From contig JAHGAU010000012.1 in NCBI GenBank assembly GCA_019925105.1, positions 186,001 through 250,000 of the forward strand: a stretch of DNA of 64,000 nucleotides, in the 5' to 3' direction. Shown piece by piece: positions 1-11,516 of the stretch (position 1 is its first letter; the number at the start of each line of letters is the position of its first letter). The position numbers were made by a program, and so were the translations under genes. The notes under the pieces were generated by a model. It ran no database searches. It worked only from the letters and a program-made list of their open reading frames with translations, and was not told the origin of the DNA. The stretch is from Niebla homalea. Taxonomy: Eukaryota > Ascomycota > Lecanoromycetes > Lecanorales > Ramalinaceae.

Positions 1-110
1 CGGCTTTATCTCTGGCCTGGTCCGTCTGTATTCCCTTCAAAGCGGCTTTCTAACATCAGTCTGCCTTTGAATGCTTACCCATCTCGTGAGATCGGCTCAC
101 CTTCATCATC

Positions 111-1498
111 ATGGACATCCCTAAAGATACACCGGCTCTGGTGACTACCGCCCTCGTAGTCGTCGCTGTTGTGTCTCCCAGTTTATCGCTAGTCTCAATT
201 TACCTTCGCTACAAATCCCGCAGGATCTCTCGGCAACCGATCAAAAGCGATGACTACTGGATCGTTGTCTCATGGGTCTTTAATTCTTCACCGTGATATG
301 TGTAGCTACTGATGCTGTCAAGATTTTCGCTCTTTCTCTGAGTATCACCGTGTGGGCTTTTGCGGGCATTGCCGGGATCAACCATTACAAGATTAATCCT
401 GCGAAGGGAGTTGAGAGTTCTCTGAAGGTGAATCATTTTGACTTGATGATGTCTACTTCTGCGATATCAACTGATCGCTCACATGCAGTGTGTCATGATC
501 ACGTCTTTGTTGGTACAATTGCCCTTGTCAGCTGTGAAGATCGCACTCCTGCTCTTCTACAAACGAGTGTTCACTACACCAAAATTCAGACTTGCCGTCC
601 AGATTACAATGCCGTTCGTTCTAGCTTGGGGGGTGATCTTTTCTGTTGTGAGTATATTGATTTGCATGGAGCCGAACGAGAGCTAAGTATTTCGAAAGCT
701 GACGCTTCTTCAATGCGATCCGATCAGTGCTTGCTGGACAATTCGCGATCAATTCGATCAACGATGGGACGCGACGGCACTCTCGCTAGCTCAAATAGGA
801 ACAAGTATAGTTCTAGACGTCATTGTGCTTTGTTTTCCAATACCTGTCATTCTCGGTCTTCACATGCAGACTTCACGAAAGATCGCCATTATCATGATCT
901 TCTGGCTCGGTGGCTTGTGAGTGCTCTTCAAAACCTTGCTAACATCTCCTGATTACCGTGAGCCTAGTTGTTGTATCGCAGCTATCGTCCGATTGATACT
1001 GGTCAACGAATCTACCAGAGAGGTCGAGCATTCATATTCTACGATCAGTCAGTTCCAATTACTAGCTCCGTTGCCCCTCAAACAATGCTAATCAAGGTAG
1101 ACGTCGAAACCAAGGCAACTGTTTTCAAGATAATTGAGCCCAATTGTTCTATTATTGCCGCTTGCTTACCTTGCTACGGGCCTCTCTTCGCCAAGGGCAG
1201 GAATCCAGAGTCGATCATCAGCAGTGTACGATCTGCAATCTCCTTTCGCATCAGGAACTCATCTACAGCGCGAGGAAAATCCAGTGTCGCTACGACCCAT
1301 GACGGCGGCTCCACTGGTTCGCAAGTAGAGCTCCGGGAAGCAGCCAAAGTTTGGCCTTCACGGGACCGTCACGGTACAAACGTCAGTCGAGTTGAAACAG
1401 GGAAGGATCAATTGCGGGATAAACATCAAGATGGGATTTTGGTCAAGACTGCTTATGATGTCGAAAGGGTATCAAGGGATGAAGAAAGCCTGACATAG
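111..1498 (+). CDS. fungal rhodopsin-fold (SAT4/PTH11-like) integral membrane protein, copy 1
   Basis: Proposed exons 111-275, 323-427, 489-647, 699-916, 968-1047 and 1101-1498 join in frame to 374 residues. Seen: a short N-terminus, first hydrophobic helix, then the DDYWIVVSW stretch typical of this family; later KIALLLFYKRVF, an LQCDPISACW segment, FWLGGF plus AAIVRLILVNE, and EPNCSIIAACLPCYGP before a hydrophilic Ser/Arg/Lys-rich tail. These are hallmarks of the fungal rhodopsin-domain family of seven-helix plasma-membrane proteins. The family lacks the retinal lysine and mostly has unknown ligands; PTH11 is a pathogenicity receptor relative. Intron 1 (47 nt) contains a CTGAT branch-like motif. 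First of four such genes in the window. The family call is secure; specific function is unknown. Confidence 0.85.
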
Positions 1499-3641
1499 CG
1501 ATTCTGGCCTGATCCGGGTACGTCAAGGACAAATAATCGAGAAGGATTCTGGGAGAATGTTTCGGCAACGTGTGAACGGGATTTCCATAGCATCATAGCT
1601 TATAGCAATTGCATCACGATTCTTTCTTGTCCTCGTCAAGTCTCCTGCCTCAAGAGAGATTGCGAGGAATCATCCGTCCAGAGATGACTCATCACCGGCC
1701 ATTCAGCCACGTGGCTGTCCCCAAAGGAGATCATTTCCATGCAGGGCCATTACAAAGGCTATGCTTTGAAGCGCCGTATATGCGGAGTGACGAGGTCTCA
1801 AGCATGATTGTGGAGAAACATGCAGAAAAGCAGCTAAAGCCTAATTGTGCCACCAAAGATAAGGACGAGCAAATAGGTGCTGCAGGCTGCCTCTGAACCC
1901 TACATATGCGGTATCAATCATGTCGTGCATAAAATTTGTGAGCTAAGTAACGGCGCGGACGCTTCTAGCCTTCCTCGGCCGCCCGGCGGAGACCATGGGA
2001 ACGATTGAAAGTGGCTTTTGTCAACAACTTCAATGTGCAGTCACCCACCTCCTTTCATGGATGAGCTCGACCTTTTCAATGCAATCCATGGCCGATCGCC
2101 GATCCCTGCATCCACTTTATCATTGTTCCTCAGGAGTGTGGACCTTCCACAATGGGACTCGCAGAAAGAGCCAAATGGTTGCACTGCTTTCCGACTCACT
2201 TGCCACGCGCAGCCATCTGCAAGCCGTTGCGACCCTCCAAATTCATGGTTCAACTTTATTGTTGCTCCTTCCCAATGTGGTTAGCCAGGCTTGCGGCGAA
2301 GTGCCTGCAGAAACGGCGTATTCGATCGCTGTCCAATGCCTTTTGCATGTCAGAGTGGCCCTCACGCCCCATTGCTGGCGGCAATCGAGCTGCTGATCTT
2401 CGTCGTCATCATAGGCACGGTTGACGTGAAGTGCCCTCCCGTCCGTGATTGTTGAGCCTATTGGTGATCCCGTTCTACATGGAGATCGTGTTCGGTATGA
2501 GGCAATGAAATCCGTGGGCTCCAATATTTGCAAGATCGGCGTGCTTTCACACGCATGTATAATCGCACTCTTCCCCATGTCTGCAGATGTAATCAATACA
2601 TCCTCAGAGGCTGGCACCGGCAGAATGTGGATGGCGGGACAGCAACACTTATGTGTTGGACAAATCAATGTTCCTCGCCGTTAAAATTCTCTGAGTTCCC
2701 CGCACAAGTAAGCAGGGGCTCGCCGTCCGACATGCACGATTCTCATGCAGTCTCCCCAAACAGAAACCGGCACATGGACAAAACTGGTGCTTCCTTCTAA
2801 ATCACACGTCTTATGGCTGTCTCTCATGTGAATTAACCCAAGGAGGTATCGACGCAGATGGGTTGCGTCCGCAAGGCCGCTGTATGACTTATACTTTCGC
2901 CCTCATCTGAAAATACACGGAGATGTGGCTTGCTGCGAGCGCTACTTACTGGGCACAGTAACTGTACTTGCTGATCTCCCCTTTCCATCATGACACGACA
3001 TTTGAGGTTTTACAAGCATAGTATCGCTGGCAATGCAGACATACCTGGCAACGGCTCTACAGGGAGCTTGATGGATTGATGACCCGTATGGCCTTGAAGC
3101 TGCTTGGGGACATTATGCAAATAGTTCCACACTGGGTGTGAAATCTACGCGAAGGTCTGTTTGATAAGGAGCACCCTGGTGACCTTTCACCAAGCCTCAG
3201 AAGAAAATGATAGGAGCGCCTTTAGATGACATGATTGACAGCAAAGCTTTCCGTTTCCTATCAAGACGTCACTGAAGGCGGCGGCTCTTGTCCTACTCAA
3301 CAAGCATCACATGCAGCGGGTCCTTGAAGAATTTCAGCAACATATGCGATACCACAAATTATATGACATACTTGTTGCACAAACAGAACTCGCCATTGCG
3401 CATCACTGGAGGGTACTTACTACAAAGGGAATAAAATACATTGGGTCGTAATCAATTCAAGAGTTGATAAGGGCAAGTAAACCCCACCCCCCAAGAGAGT
3501 CAGGGATCAGCACATGCAAGCAAGGATACCAACACGTCCCGTCAGCCCCCGGATACTGGGCCGCAATATGGGTTTGCGTGTGGAGGTGCCGCTTGGGCTT
3601 GCCTTATCCCGTTTCATGCTCAGACGTGGTTTGCAGTAACC
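1499..3641. other. intergenic stretch, mostly without recognisable genes
   Basis: Short open frames on both strands show no family motif and no consistent exon chain. The one part with any protein-like signal is the possible fragment at 1995-2690, listed separately. No RNA gene or repeat array was recognised. Base composition is like the neighbouring genes, so this is not RIP-mutated DNA. Confidence 0.5.
1995..2690 (+). pseudogene. possible remnant of a fungal transcription-factor middle domain
   Basis: Across overlapping frames there are pieces such as HGSTLLLLLP, a Cys/Glu/Thr-Ala-Tyr stretch and LSHACIIALFPMSADV. Order and spacing loosely recall the middle homology region of fungal Zn2Cys6 regulators. 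No zinc cluster, no single open frame and no clean splice chain is visible. If it is a gene fragment it is broken by frame changes. This is a weak inference offered only because neighbouring exporter sequence (3642-5550) is also decayed; it may be chance. Confidence 0.15.
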
Positions 3642-5550
3642 ATGATTTCGAACGACGAAGACACGAAAGCTCAGCCTGTAGAGGTTGCAAGTGAGAACGA
3701 CAACCAGGACAACACTCCGAATGACGCTGCTGAGCCAGACCTGGACATCGACCCGGAAAATGAAGTCAAGGTGATACAGCTCCTACTTATTCATTCATAC
3801 AGGCATCTACCTGTAAACATTCTTGATAGGACTGGCAAGCTACCATTCATCAACTTTGGTCATCCAATAATTCGTTGAAAAACAGAACAGGACTTCAAGC
3901 TCGTGCCAACGGCGGTTACGGTCATCACCTCTGAATTCCACTCGATAAAGGATCTTGGATGGTACGGAGCTGCATTCTAAATCACCTTGTATGTCGTGCC
4001 ATACTCCTTTCGGATCGGATACTCACCACGTATCTTTTCATATGTGCAACCCAATCTCTTGCTGGCAAGACATTTACCGTTTTTCCAAAGCGCCTTGTCT
4101 ACCTGATATATCTTGCGAATTTTGAGCTCGGAAGCCTGGTCTGCGCACCGACACCAACATCCAATGCGCTGATTGCTGGCAGAGCCGTACCGGGCTTCGG
4201 GGCCTCGTGGGTGTTCGCTGGGGGGTTTGTCCTCTTGACGACCATCATTCCACTACACAAACGCGCCATCTGGACGGGAATTATGACCTCCATATTCGCC
4301 ATCGCGAGTATTGTTGGGCGAGTCATCTTTGGTGCACTCACGCAGAGCGTCACTTTAAGATGGTGTTTCTGTCTGAACCTTCCCGTTCATTGGCGGCTTC
4401 GCCGCAGGTCTCATCCTGTTGCTGTTCCGCATCAAAGGCGCCGTCACCGAAAAAGCACCTTTGCTCGAGAAGCTCAAGGGCCTTGACGGTGTCGGTTTGT
4501 GCTCTTCTCGGGTTCGGTCACGATGCTGCTACTAAGCTTGCAATTCCGCGGGACTTCGTACATGTGGAACTCGTCCGTGGTGATCGGACTGTTCGTTGGC
4601 GCTGGCCTCACTATGCTCGCATTTGTTCCGTGGCAACTATAGTTGCAGGACAGCGCGCTGATACCTCCCAAGCTGTTCAGAAACAAGAACGCTTCGCTCC
4701 TTGTCTCTAGCTCCGTCTTTGTCAATGGCCCTTTCCAGACGATTGTCTACTGGCTGCGGGTAAAGGTCCAGGCCGTCCTAGGTGTGTCGCCTGAAGCCAG
4801 CGGCATCAGGTATGAGATGATGCTCTTGCTTCGTTGATTGGGGCAGGCCTGGTGATGTAGCTTGGGATTTGGAATCACTCCTCTTGTTCGCGGAGGCAAT
4901 TGTGTTCCCAGGCTCTGGTCTACTGTCTACTAGCCACCCTGGTATATCAGACGGTCACTGGATAGGACATCAGGTCTTCGGGAGAATCGGATAGTCCCTC
5001 GCTTTAAATCTGGTAAGCTGCAGCCCTCTTAGACTGTGACGATGGATATCTGACCTCCCTCCTTTTTTCCCAAAGGCTCACGCTGGGTGGGATGCAAGCC
5101 TCTCTCCCACCGGATTTCGTCCCGACAGGGGCCACAACTTCATTGTTCGCCATCTCGACCAGCTGCGCCGTGTTTCTCTCCGTCGGCCAGGCCATCTTCA
5201 GTGATCGTTTCACAGCCAACTTGTCTCAGAACATCCCACCGGAGGTCGTGATCAACGTCGCTGCTGTTGGGGCGAACGAGCATCCGCTCTGTGGTTGGCG
5301 CCAGTGATGTACCTGCGGTCCTGCAAGCATATAGTGATGCAATAACGCAAGTCTTTGTATGTGAACCACGAACCCTTCCCGTGCGTTCGAAATGGGTCCG
5401 GGGGGGCTAATTGAATCGGTGTAGTACATGCCTGCAGCAGCACCGGCCATATCGTTTCTGATCGTACTCGGATGTACGTGGACCTCAATCAAGAAGCCAA
5501 AAGCAAAAGGTGGAACCGAAAAGCCACAAGAAGGGGAGCAGCAAGCCTGA
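3642..5550 (+). pseudogene. broken MFS drug:H+ antiporter (DHA14-like) gene
   Basis: The N-terminus is hydrophilic and acidic (from 3642). Then come ITSEFHSIKDLGWYGAAF (near 3925), AGRAVPGFGASWVFAGG (near 4168), a TLRWCF-NLP segment (near 4350), AAGLILLLFRIKGAVTEKAP (near 4392), LFVGAGLTMLAFVPW (near 4590), NGPFQTIVYW (near 4727), an LPPDFVPTGATTSLF/CAVFLSVGQAIF region (5100-5200), and a final exon after an intron at 5357-5424 ending at 5550. This is the order of a 14-helix MFS exporter of the fungal toxin/drug efflux type. Joining the pieces needs 1-nt frame changes near 4385, 4495 and 5277, and there is an in-frame stop at 4640-4642 and one near 3979. The first helices are missing or unreadable. 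Either a true pseudogene or several sequencing indels; the extra stops favour a pseudogene. The mutations are not the C-to-T type expected from RIP. Confidence 0.8.
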
Positions 5551-6287
5551 GGGCCCACAAAAAAAAGGATGATCAGAAACGTTGGGAGCCGATGCCAGTG
5601 AGTGAGAAAAACCGGGTTTCCCCTCTCGTATGCTGGGTGTTGCTCTTGACCCGCTTCGGGGTCCGCTTATCAAGCGTGCGCAAAGTTTTTGATGGCGACC
5701 CTGTATCTTCATCAAGAACAACTGCTGCTTCGCTTATTTTACACAAGTGCTGTAACAAACGTAGCTTTTCAATCCACCACTCCTGCGCTGGTATGGATAC
5801 ACTGCCTGCAAAAGATCGTGCTGTTTACTGCTATGTCTCGGCGGTTCCTTTCTCCTCCTTCCAACCCCCCGTCCCCACCCCTTTTTTGTGTCTCGGCATT
5901 GCCAACCACCCTCTCCCTGAAACGACCGAAGGAACCAGCTGAAGAAATAACCAACCCGAGAGCAAAGTGTTTGAATCGCGGAAAAGCACCAGCGATCACG
6001 CATGTCATATATACCATCGATCCGAGACTGCATGCTGTACTGCCAAGTGCCGAGTCCCGCCCCTTTGCCCTGGATTCCCACGCATCACCACAATGCCCGC
6101 AAAACAGCCGTGAAATATTGTTCATTCCTGATGATGATCCAAGAGTCTTGCGCGAGATGGAAAAACGTTCCCACTTGCCCCAATCTACACACCTACCCCA
6201 GAGGCGCGGGCCTTACCCGACGAGATACACCTGCAACAAAAAGCCATCGTCCATTTCTCCCCCTCCCGGGGCCCCCATCTTCCTGGC
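5551..6287. other. intergenic stretch, nothing recognised
   Basis: Several long proline- and serine-rich open frames run over 5689-6510 on the plus strand, but they lie in C-rich low-complexity DNA opposite the minus-strand gene at 6288-7010 and show no family motif. I see no repeats or RNA gene here. Confidence 0.5.
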
Positions 6288-7010
6288 CTACACCCTCCTC
6301 ACAACAATCCTTCCCCTCCTACTCCGCATGTTCCGTCCGTTACCCGTCCCCTTATCCCCTCCAAACACCCCTTCCCCCGCTTCTTCCACGTCCACCACGA
6401 TCCCCCTGGGCGCCCACACCGCATTCCACGCCTCCACCACCCTTCCAACCCGTCCATCCGCCACCGCCCTGGCAAAATTTTCCCTCTCCCGTTTGTTGCG
6501 GTATATGTAGCTGAATGGCACGGCCGCCACGATGCCGACCCCGGACAGCACGATCCCGGTGATCACGAAGAAGGCCAAGGAGAGCGTGATGTTGGCGGTC
6601 CACTGTCTGCCACTGAGGCGGGCGAGGCGGGTGAGTTGGCGGGTGAATGCTGACCATTCGTGTGGCGGGATGGTGGAGGCGAGGGAAGCGGGGAGGAGGA
6701 AGGATGACGTGAGGGTCAGGCGGTGGGTGGGGACATTGAGGGCGTTGGGTGGGGCTCCGAGGCCGAGGCCGGGCTGGAGAGGTGGGGGGATGAGAGATTG
6801 GGATGGCGTGGTGGAGTCGTGGATGATGTTGAAAGGGGATGTGGGCTTGGCAGGGTTATTGAGGCGAGATGATGAGCCGGATGGGGCCAGGGAGTAAGCT
6901 GGTGGGGTCAGGGTGCCGTGGTCGGAGTTGAAGAGGTGCGTATGGCCTTTGGAGTCGTGGGAGGTGGTTGTGTCGTGGTACAGCTGTGGGGTGGAGGATG
7001 CGTAGTCCAT
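6288..7010 (-). CDS. hypothetical membrane-anchored protein
   Basis: A single uninterrupted frame of 240 residues starts at an ATG (complement of 7008-7010). Residues 1-95 are Ser/Thr/Pro-rich and probably disordered. A short conserved-looking block (WSAFTRQLTRLARLSG, about 115-135) precedes one or two hydrophobic helices (about 140-170). A charged YIYRNKRERENFARAVADG segment follows, then AWNAVWAPRGIVVDVEEAGEG and a basic tail. The block after the helices is faintly reminiscent of the end of ERF4/golgin A7-type palmitoyltransferase cofactors, but this is too weak to name. Strand chosen because the minus-strand protein has normal charged composition, whereas opposing frames are pure Pro/Ser. 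Confidence 0.65.
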   Translation of the reverse strand: MDYASSTPQLYHDTTTSHDSKGHTHLFNSDHGTLTPPAYSLAPSGSSSRLNNPAKPTSPFNIIHDSTTPSQSLIPPPLQPGLGLGAPPNALNVPTHRLTLTSSFLLPASLASTIPPHEWSAFTRQLTRLARLSGRQWTANITLSLAFFVITGIVLSGVGIVAAVPFSYIYRNKRERENFARAVADGRVGRVVEAWNAVWAPRGIVVDVEEAGEGVFGGDKGTGNGRNMRSRRGRIVVRRV

Positions 7011-7341
7011 GGTGGCTGCTGAATGGATGAGTGAGAGGTAGCGTTAGGCGGTGACTGATAGCAGACAGGGATGTTGTTGTTGATGAGATCGAGCTTCGAG
7101 AGAATTCAATAGGTGTGGCGTTTCCGTTCGATATGATAGAGGCTACCAACAGGGTTCGATAGAATCTGGTAGGGATGTTTAGGTGTCGTTTGCAAGTATA
7201 GCAAAGACCCATAAGCTCGACTTTTGGATTGATCGGGAAAGGTGAAAATTGGGGAAGGCGGGAGTCTAGAATAGATCCACTGTCATCTATTCATGATTCA
7301 AGTTCATGGCGGTCGAGTCGTTCATCGTTGCTTCCTTCTCT

Positions 7342-9440
7342 TCACATACTACATTCGTGAATGCCCTGGGGCCCAACTTCATTATACTCCGTCCTCGACA
7401 TGAAGCCCTTACTGAGACCCTGATCCACAACAAAGACGACTTTGGCTGCCACCTGAGCACCCAAAAAGCCGGCCTCTTCCATCCCAGCTTCTTTCCACTC
7501 GGGGAAGTATTCTGGCGGTCTCAACATCTTGATGCTTGTGGGCGTTTGAGCATGGCTTGAATGCGACTGGTGCTGCTGCTGCTGATACTGCTGATAATGC
7601 TGCATCTGCATTTGTTGCTGTGACGGGCCTGGAGGAGCCAGTGATGCCGTTGTTGCAGCATGTAGCAGAGGGTTGACGCCGGAGGGATGATGAGATGGAT
7701 GATGCAATTGAGGTTGTGGGGTATTTGCGCCAGTAGGTACAGGGGTGGTGAAGTTCGAGGGGATCTCAGACGTGAAGATGGTGGCGCTGTTGGGCGAGAT
7801 CAAGTGACGAGCAGTCAAAGTAGCTATGAGAGCTTCTTTGAAACCCCGGACTCTGCTGCCGTTGCCTACTATGATGATTGAGTCCCAGAGCTCGCCTCTC
7901 CGGTTTGCTTCAGGTACTGAGAGGATTACACGGTGAACTGCATCGGCAATGCGTTCGAGGACACCACTGCTTGCGGCTTGGAATCTTTCAAGTCCAACTT
8001 CTGTTTCCTTACGGACATATGTGACCCCCTCCCGCGCACGTCTTCTCTCTTCCCGTCGTTCCTCCTTTTTGGCAGCAGCGACGGTTTCCGCCGAAGCCGA
8101 TGACCCATCGATTAATTGATTAGTGCCTTCCTGTTGCCTGTCGCTAGAGGCAGCGGGCTTGCCATTGGTCTCCGCCTCGTCTGATTGTCTTCGCTCATGA
8201 TACTGAAACAGCGCCCGCGCTTTCTTCGAGTTTGGTAACTTGGCTTGCTTGGCCACAGCTGCTTCTATTGCAGCATTCTTCTTTGCTGTCGCCTTGTCCA
8301 CCTTTTCCTTCTCCTTTCTGGCCAGGAACTCGCTGGTCTTCCCACTGGCGACAATATTGGCAACATCCAACACCCCCTCATCATCCTCAGCGCCATTCGC
8401 CTCACGATCACGATCCGCATCTCCAGCATCGGTGTCAAGGCCCGGGCCCCGAGGAGCGCCTCCCTGTGCAGCGATACTCTCCCTCTGTCCATCACCCGAT
8501 CCGACTGCACCCGTAGACGCAGCAGCAGCAGGGTTCGGAACGACCTCTTCAGGCGCAAGATTGGTGGGCAATTCAGTACCTGGTGGTAAGACCTCGCATA
8601 TCGGATTCTTCTTCAACTGTTCACACATATCCCTTGTAAAGCCCTTGGCGCTCAAGACACTGAGAAGCCTTTGCGTCATGATTTCGCCACCGCACCCCGG
8701 AATAGCTGCAGCTCTCCCGACTTCCCCGACAACGTGATCGACAATGGTGGTGATATCGCATTTGCCGTAGCCAATATCAACCACGGTCGCATTTGAGGTC
8801 GCATAGGCGTATGAAACCGCAAGTGCGGCATCCATGAGGGAGAAAGCGGGCGTTTTGAACTTCTCGAAGACGAAATGGGTTAGGATCTCTCGGTCCTGTG
8901 CGGTCCAGCATGGCTGCGCCAACACCAAAATGGGGGTGTGGAAAGGCGGACTGAGCGTGTTGTAGACGTGGGTGAGGAGGGAGAAGAAGCACGGCCAGTT
9001 GACGACCCGGCCTTCGACTATCGGGTGTACCGCGCCCTCCTCACTCGTTGGATCTTCCTCGTACAGTATCTCCTCCTCTTGCTCTACCTGCACTTGCTCT
9101 GGTGCGGTAGCGTGTAGCCCTTCCGCTGGGGGTGCCGCATCCGGCATATTTGCAACAATCTTGGCGGGTGCGCTGGCCCCATTTGTTTGAATTGGTTTGC
9201 CGGTCCTCCTTTCTCGAACCTTCATCGGCTCATACTCCCCAGGCTTCTGGGCGGGAAACATGCGACTTGATATACGAAGTCGAGCTGGCGTGAAGGATTC
9301 AGGGAGGCCGAGTTGAGCGAGGGTGATTTGCGACCCTGGCGAGATGATCTGAAGGTGCCATTGCGGTCAATCATGATTCAATTGTTTCACGTCAATGATT
9401 TCCTGCTTACAAGAATATGCTCATCTTTGAAGGGAGGCAT
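7342..9440 (-). CDS. ARP9: actin-related protein 9-like subunit of SWI/SNF-type chromatin remodellers
   Basis: Exon 1 is only 30 nt (9440-9411, MPPFKDEHIL). A 62-nt intron (9410-9349) joins it in frame to exon 2 (9348-7342), giving 678 residues. The start of exon 2 has SPGSQITLAQLGLPESFTPA, and the actin-fold phosphate-binding region is represented by NATVVDIGYGKCDITTIVDH (about residue 190). Near the C-terminus, IIIVGNGSRVRGFKEALIA matches the second actin nucleotide-binding segment. A Glu/Ala/Lys-rich low-complexity insertion lies between the two actin halves (roughly residues 270-440), and a Gln/His-rich stretch near 600. Fungal Arp9 proteins are nuclear scaffolds of SWI/SNF and RSC that no longer need ATP hydrolysis. 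The microexon is supported by frame continuity. Arp-family assignment is firm; the exact paralogue is likely. Confidence 0.85.
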
Positions 9441-9970
9441 GCTGGGCACAGGATACGTCTTGTGATCTCTAGAAATAGAGATCAGGGATGTTTTTCCCAA
9501 GAAGAGATAGAACAAGCCACAAGGTACTGGGCGAGATGCATAAAAAAGAAAGACGCGTTTCTAGGAGAGAATGACGAGAATGCCAAGAGATATGATACTG
9601 AGACGACCCGTAGCTTCAATCACGAGGGGCATTTCTCATACCGTGCTTCCTACAAGGCTGAAGTTTGCATTCACATCGATCTCAATGAATATTATTCTTA
9701 ATATGTGGAATTGTGAATGCTATAATCCGATTTTGAAATCGATCAATTGATTCACTTCAATAATGATTCACTTCAACAAACTCCGCGAGATTCATTCAAG
9801 CGCCTAGTGCTCAGATTGCCTGCACATCAATCCAGCCACCGACGCAGCATCATACAAGCGGATTCTTCATCCACGTTGCTCCTATTACTTTTGGCCATCA
9901 CTGCCCATCTCATCGTACACCCAAGTCATTACTCCCTCGCCCCTATGATGACCATATACCACCCCATATA
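9441..9970. promoter_or_regulatory. upstream region of the ARP9-like gene and 3' side of the next gene
   Basis: About 530 bp between the ARP9-like start (9440, minus) and the stop of the rhodopsin-fold gene (9971, minus). It should hold the ARP9-like promoter. A short direct repeat built on TGATTCACTTCAA occurs twice at about 9748-9778. No gene seen. Confidence 0.4.
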
Positions 9971-11516
9971 TCAAACCATCGTCCCTTCAATATGCCTCTT
10001 CGCCCCCTCCCGATCTCTGCCCTGGCTGCGACTCCGGCTCTCCTCCCTATCACTGACACTTCTCCTCATCTCCTGCATCACGAAAATCTCTCCCCTCTCC
10101 GCCGCCATCGCCTTTAGATGTCTCATCTCCTCGCCTCCCTCCCCGGCGACATCCTCATCGCCCCCACTCCGCAGATAACCCGAGTGGGTGCTATGTTTCG
10201 AATGCGGCCCCCATTTTCCCCAACTCGACCTCCCCTTGCCGACTTTCGCGCCAATCTTCGTGCCCGAGAAGCCGCGGTTGTGGGAGCGGGAGTTTTGGGA
10301 GCCGTCGGTGGGGTTGGAGATATTGTTCTTCTTGTTGCGACGGTTGTTGCTGCCGGAGGTGGGGCCGGCAGTCTTGGAGTTGGAGCCGTTGGAGTTCCAG
10401 TACGAGACGAAGCGGGAGTGGTGGAAGAGGAAGGTGTAGAGGGGACGGTAGGTGGGGATGCTGGTGAGGGAGCATGTGGGTCAGCGTGATCTTCCTCTTC
10501 CCCCCGAAAGCGCCTGGGAGGGTTGCCCATAGGGAAAGAAATTGAAGGCGGTTTGAAGAGAAGGGGGGGCTAAGGCAAAGGGTGGAGAGCGGGATCCGAG
10601 GTTCACGTACCAGGCGCACAGGATCCCAATGCCCAGCTCGCAGCTTGTCGCAACCACGGTGGGGATGTTGTCCCATGTGGCATCCGCCCCTTTGAAAGCG
10701 TGCACGTACTGGAGGCGCACGATGGCCGCCACACACTCCATCACACCGACCAAGAACATCAGCATGATCAGCCGTTTCCGCGAGGGGTCAATGTTGAGCC
10801 GGTAGAGAAGCGGCATCGGCATCAGCAGAATGTAAATCGTGACGATCGTGTTTAGGATTCCGCCCACCAGGATGACCACGGGGTAATTGACACAGGTTGC
10901 TGTCGGTAACTTCTCCGGGATCCATTGCGCATCAATGGGCACACACTGGAAAATGACAAGGAAGATGAAGGTGGTCACCACGGCGGTCTGGAAGATTCCA
11001 GTGGTATACACCATGCGGCGAAACCATTTTTGTGGGAAGACGCGCAGATAGAAGAGGAGAATGGCTAGCTTGAAGCAGAGGACTACTGTTGCGTAGCAGG
11101 CTTCCGCAACCATGGTCCAGATGACGAAGGCCCGAGGGTTGGTGACCGTGATGATATGTCGACCCATGCCGAGGTTGGTGAGGATGAACGCGACGGCCAC
11201 ATAGAAGATGAAGATGACCTAGGAAAAAGGATCAGCTTGTGCCTCTCTCTTCTTGTCGTGGAGTCTGGGATTTCGTGACCCTGAAGCTGGAATGGGTAAT
11301 GTGGGCTAGGAAAAGGAGTATTACCTCTGCTACAATGATCATGAAATCATCTAAGCCGAAAGGCGTTCTTGCCAGGCGGCGAGACCAGAACCGAAGGGCG
11401 ACCGCGATGACGGTAATGGCGAGAAATGTGGCATTGGCCGCCGCGACCATGGGGCGTCTATCCTCATTGATATGCTCCTGCTCATAGAGGATCTCTTCTG
11501 GTGAGAGCGTGGCCAT
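9971..11516 (-). CDS. fungal rhodopsin-fold integral membrane protein, copy 2
   Basis: Exons 11516-11325, 11218-10611 and 10460-9971 join in frame (192+608+490 nt) to 429 residues; introns are 106 and 150 nt. Seen: FGLDDFMIIVAE at the end of exon 1, GMGRHIITV, CFKLAILLFYLRVFP, FQCVPIDAQW, ILNTIVTIYILLMPMPLL, GVMECVAAIVRLQYVHAF, ELGIGILCACIPTYRPLYTF, then a long hydrophilic Asn/Ser/Arg/Lys/Glu-rich cytoplasmic tail. The seven-helix order and the DD-FM, YLRVFP and LPTYRPL-type motifs place it in the same fungal family as copy 1. The reading frame of the tail was chosen because it alone preserves the YRPLYTF motif; it ends at the TGA at 9971-9973. Ligand and pathway unknown. Confidence 0.85.

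Noticed and set aside
5472..6510. Several overlapping plus-strand frames of 150-270 codons
   Set aside because: C-rich low-complexity translation (Pro/Ser/Thr), partly antisense to the minus-strand gene at 6288-7010; no family motif or splice logic.
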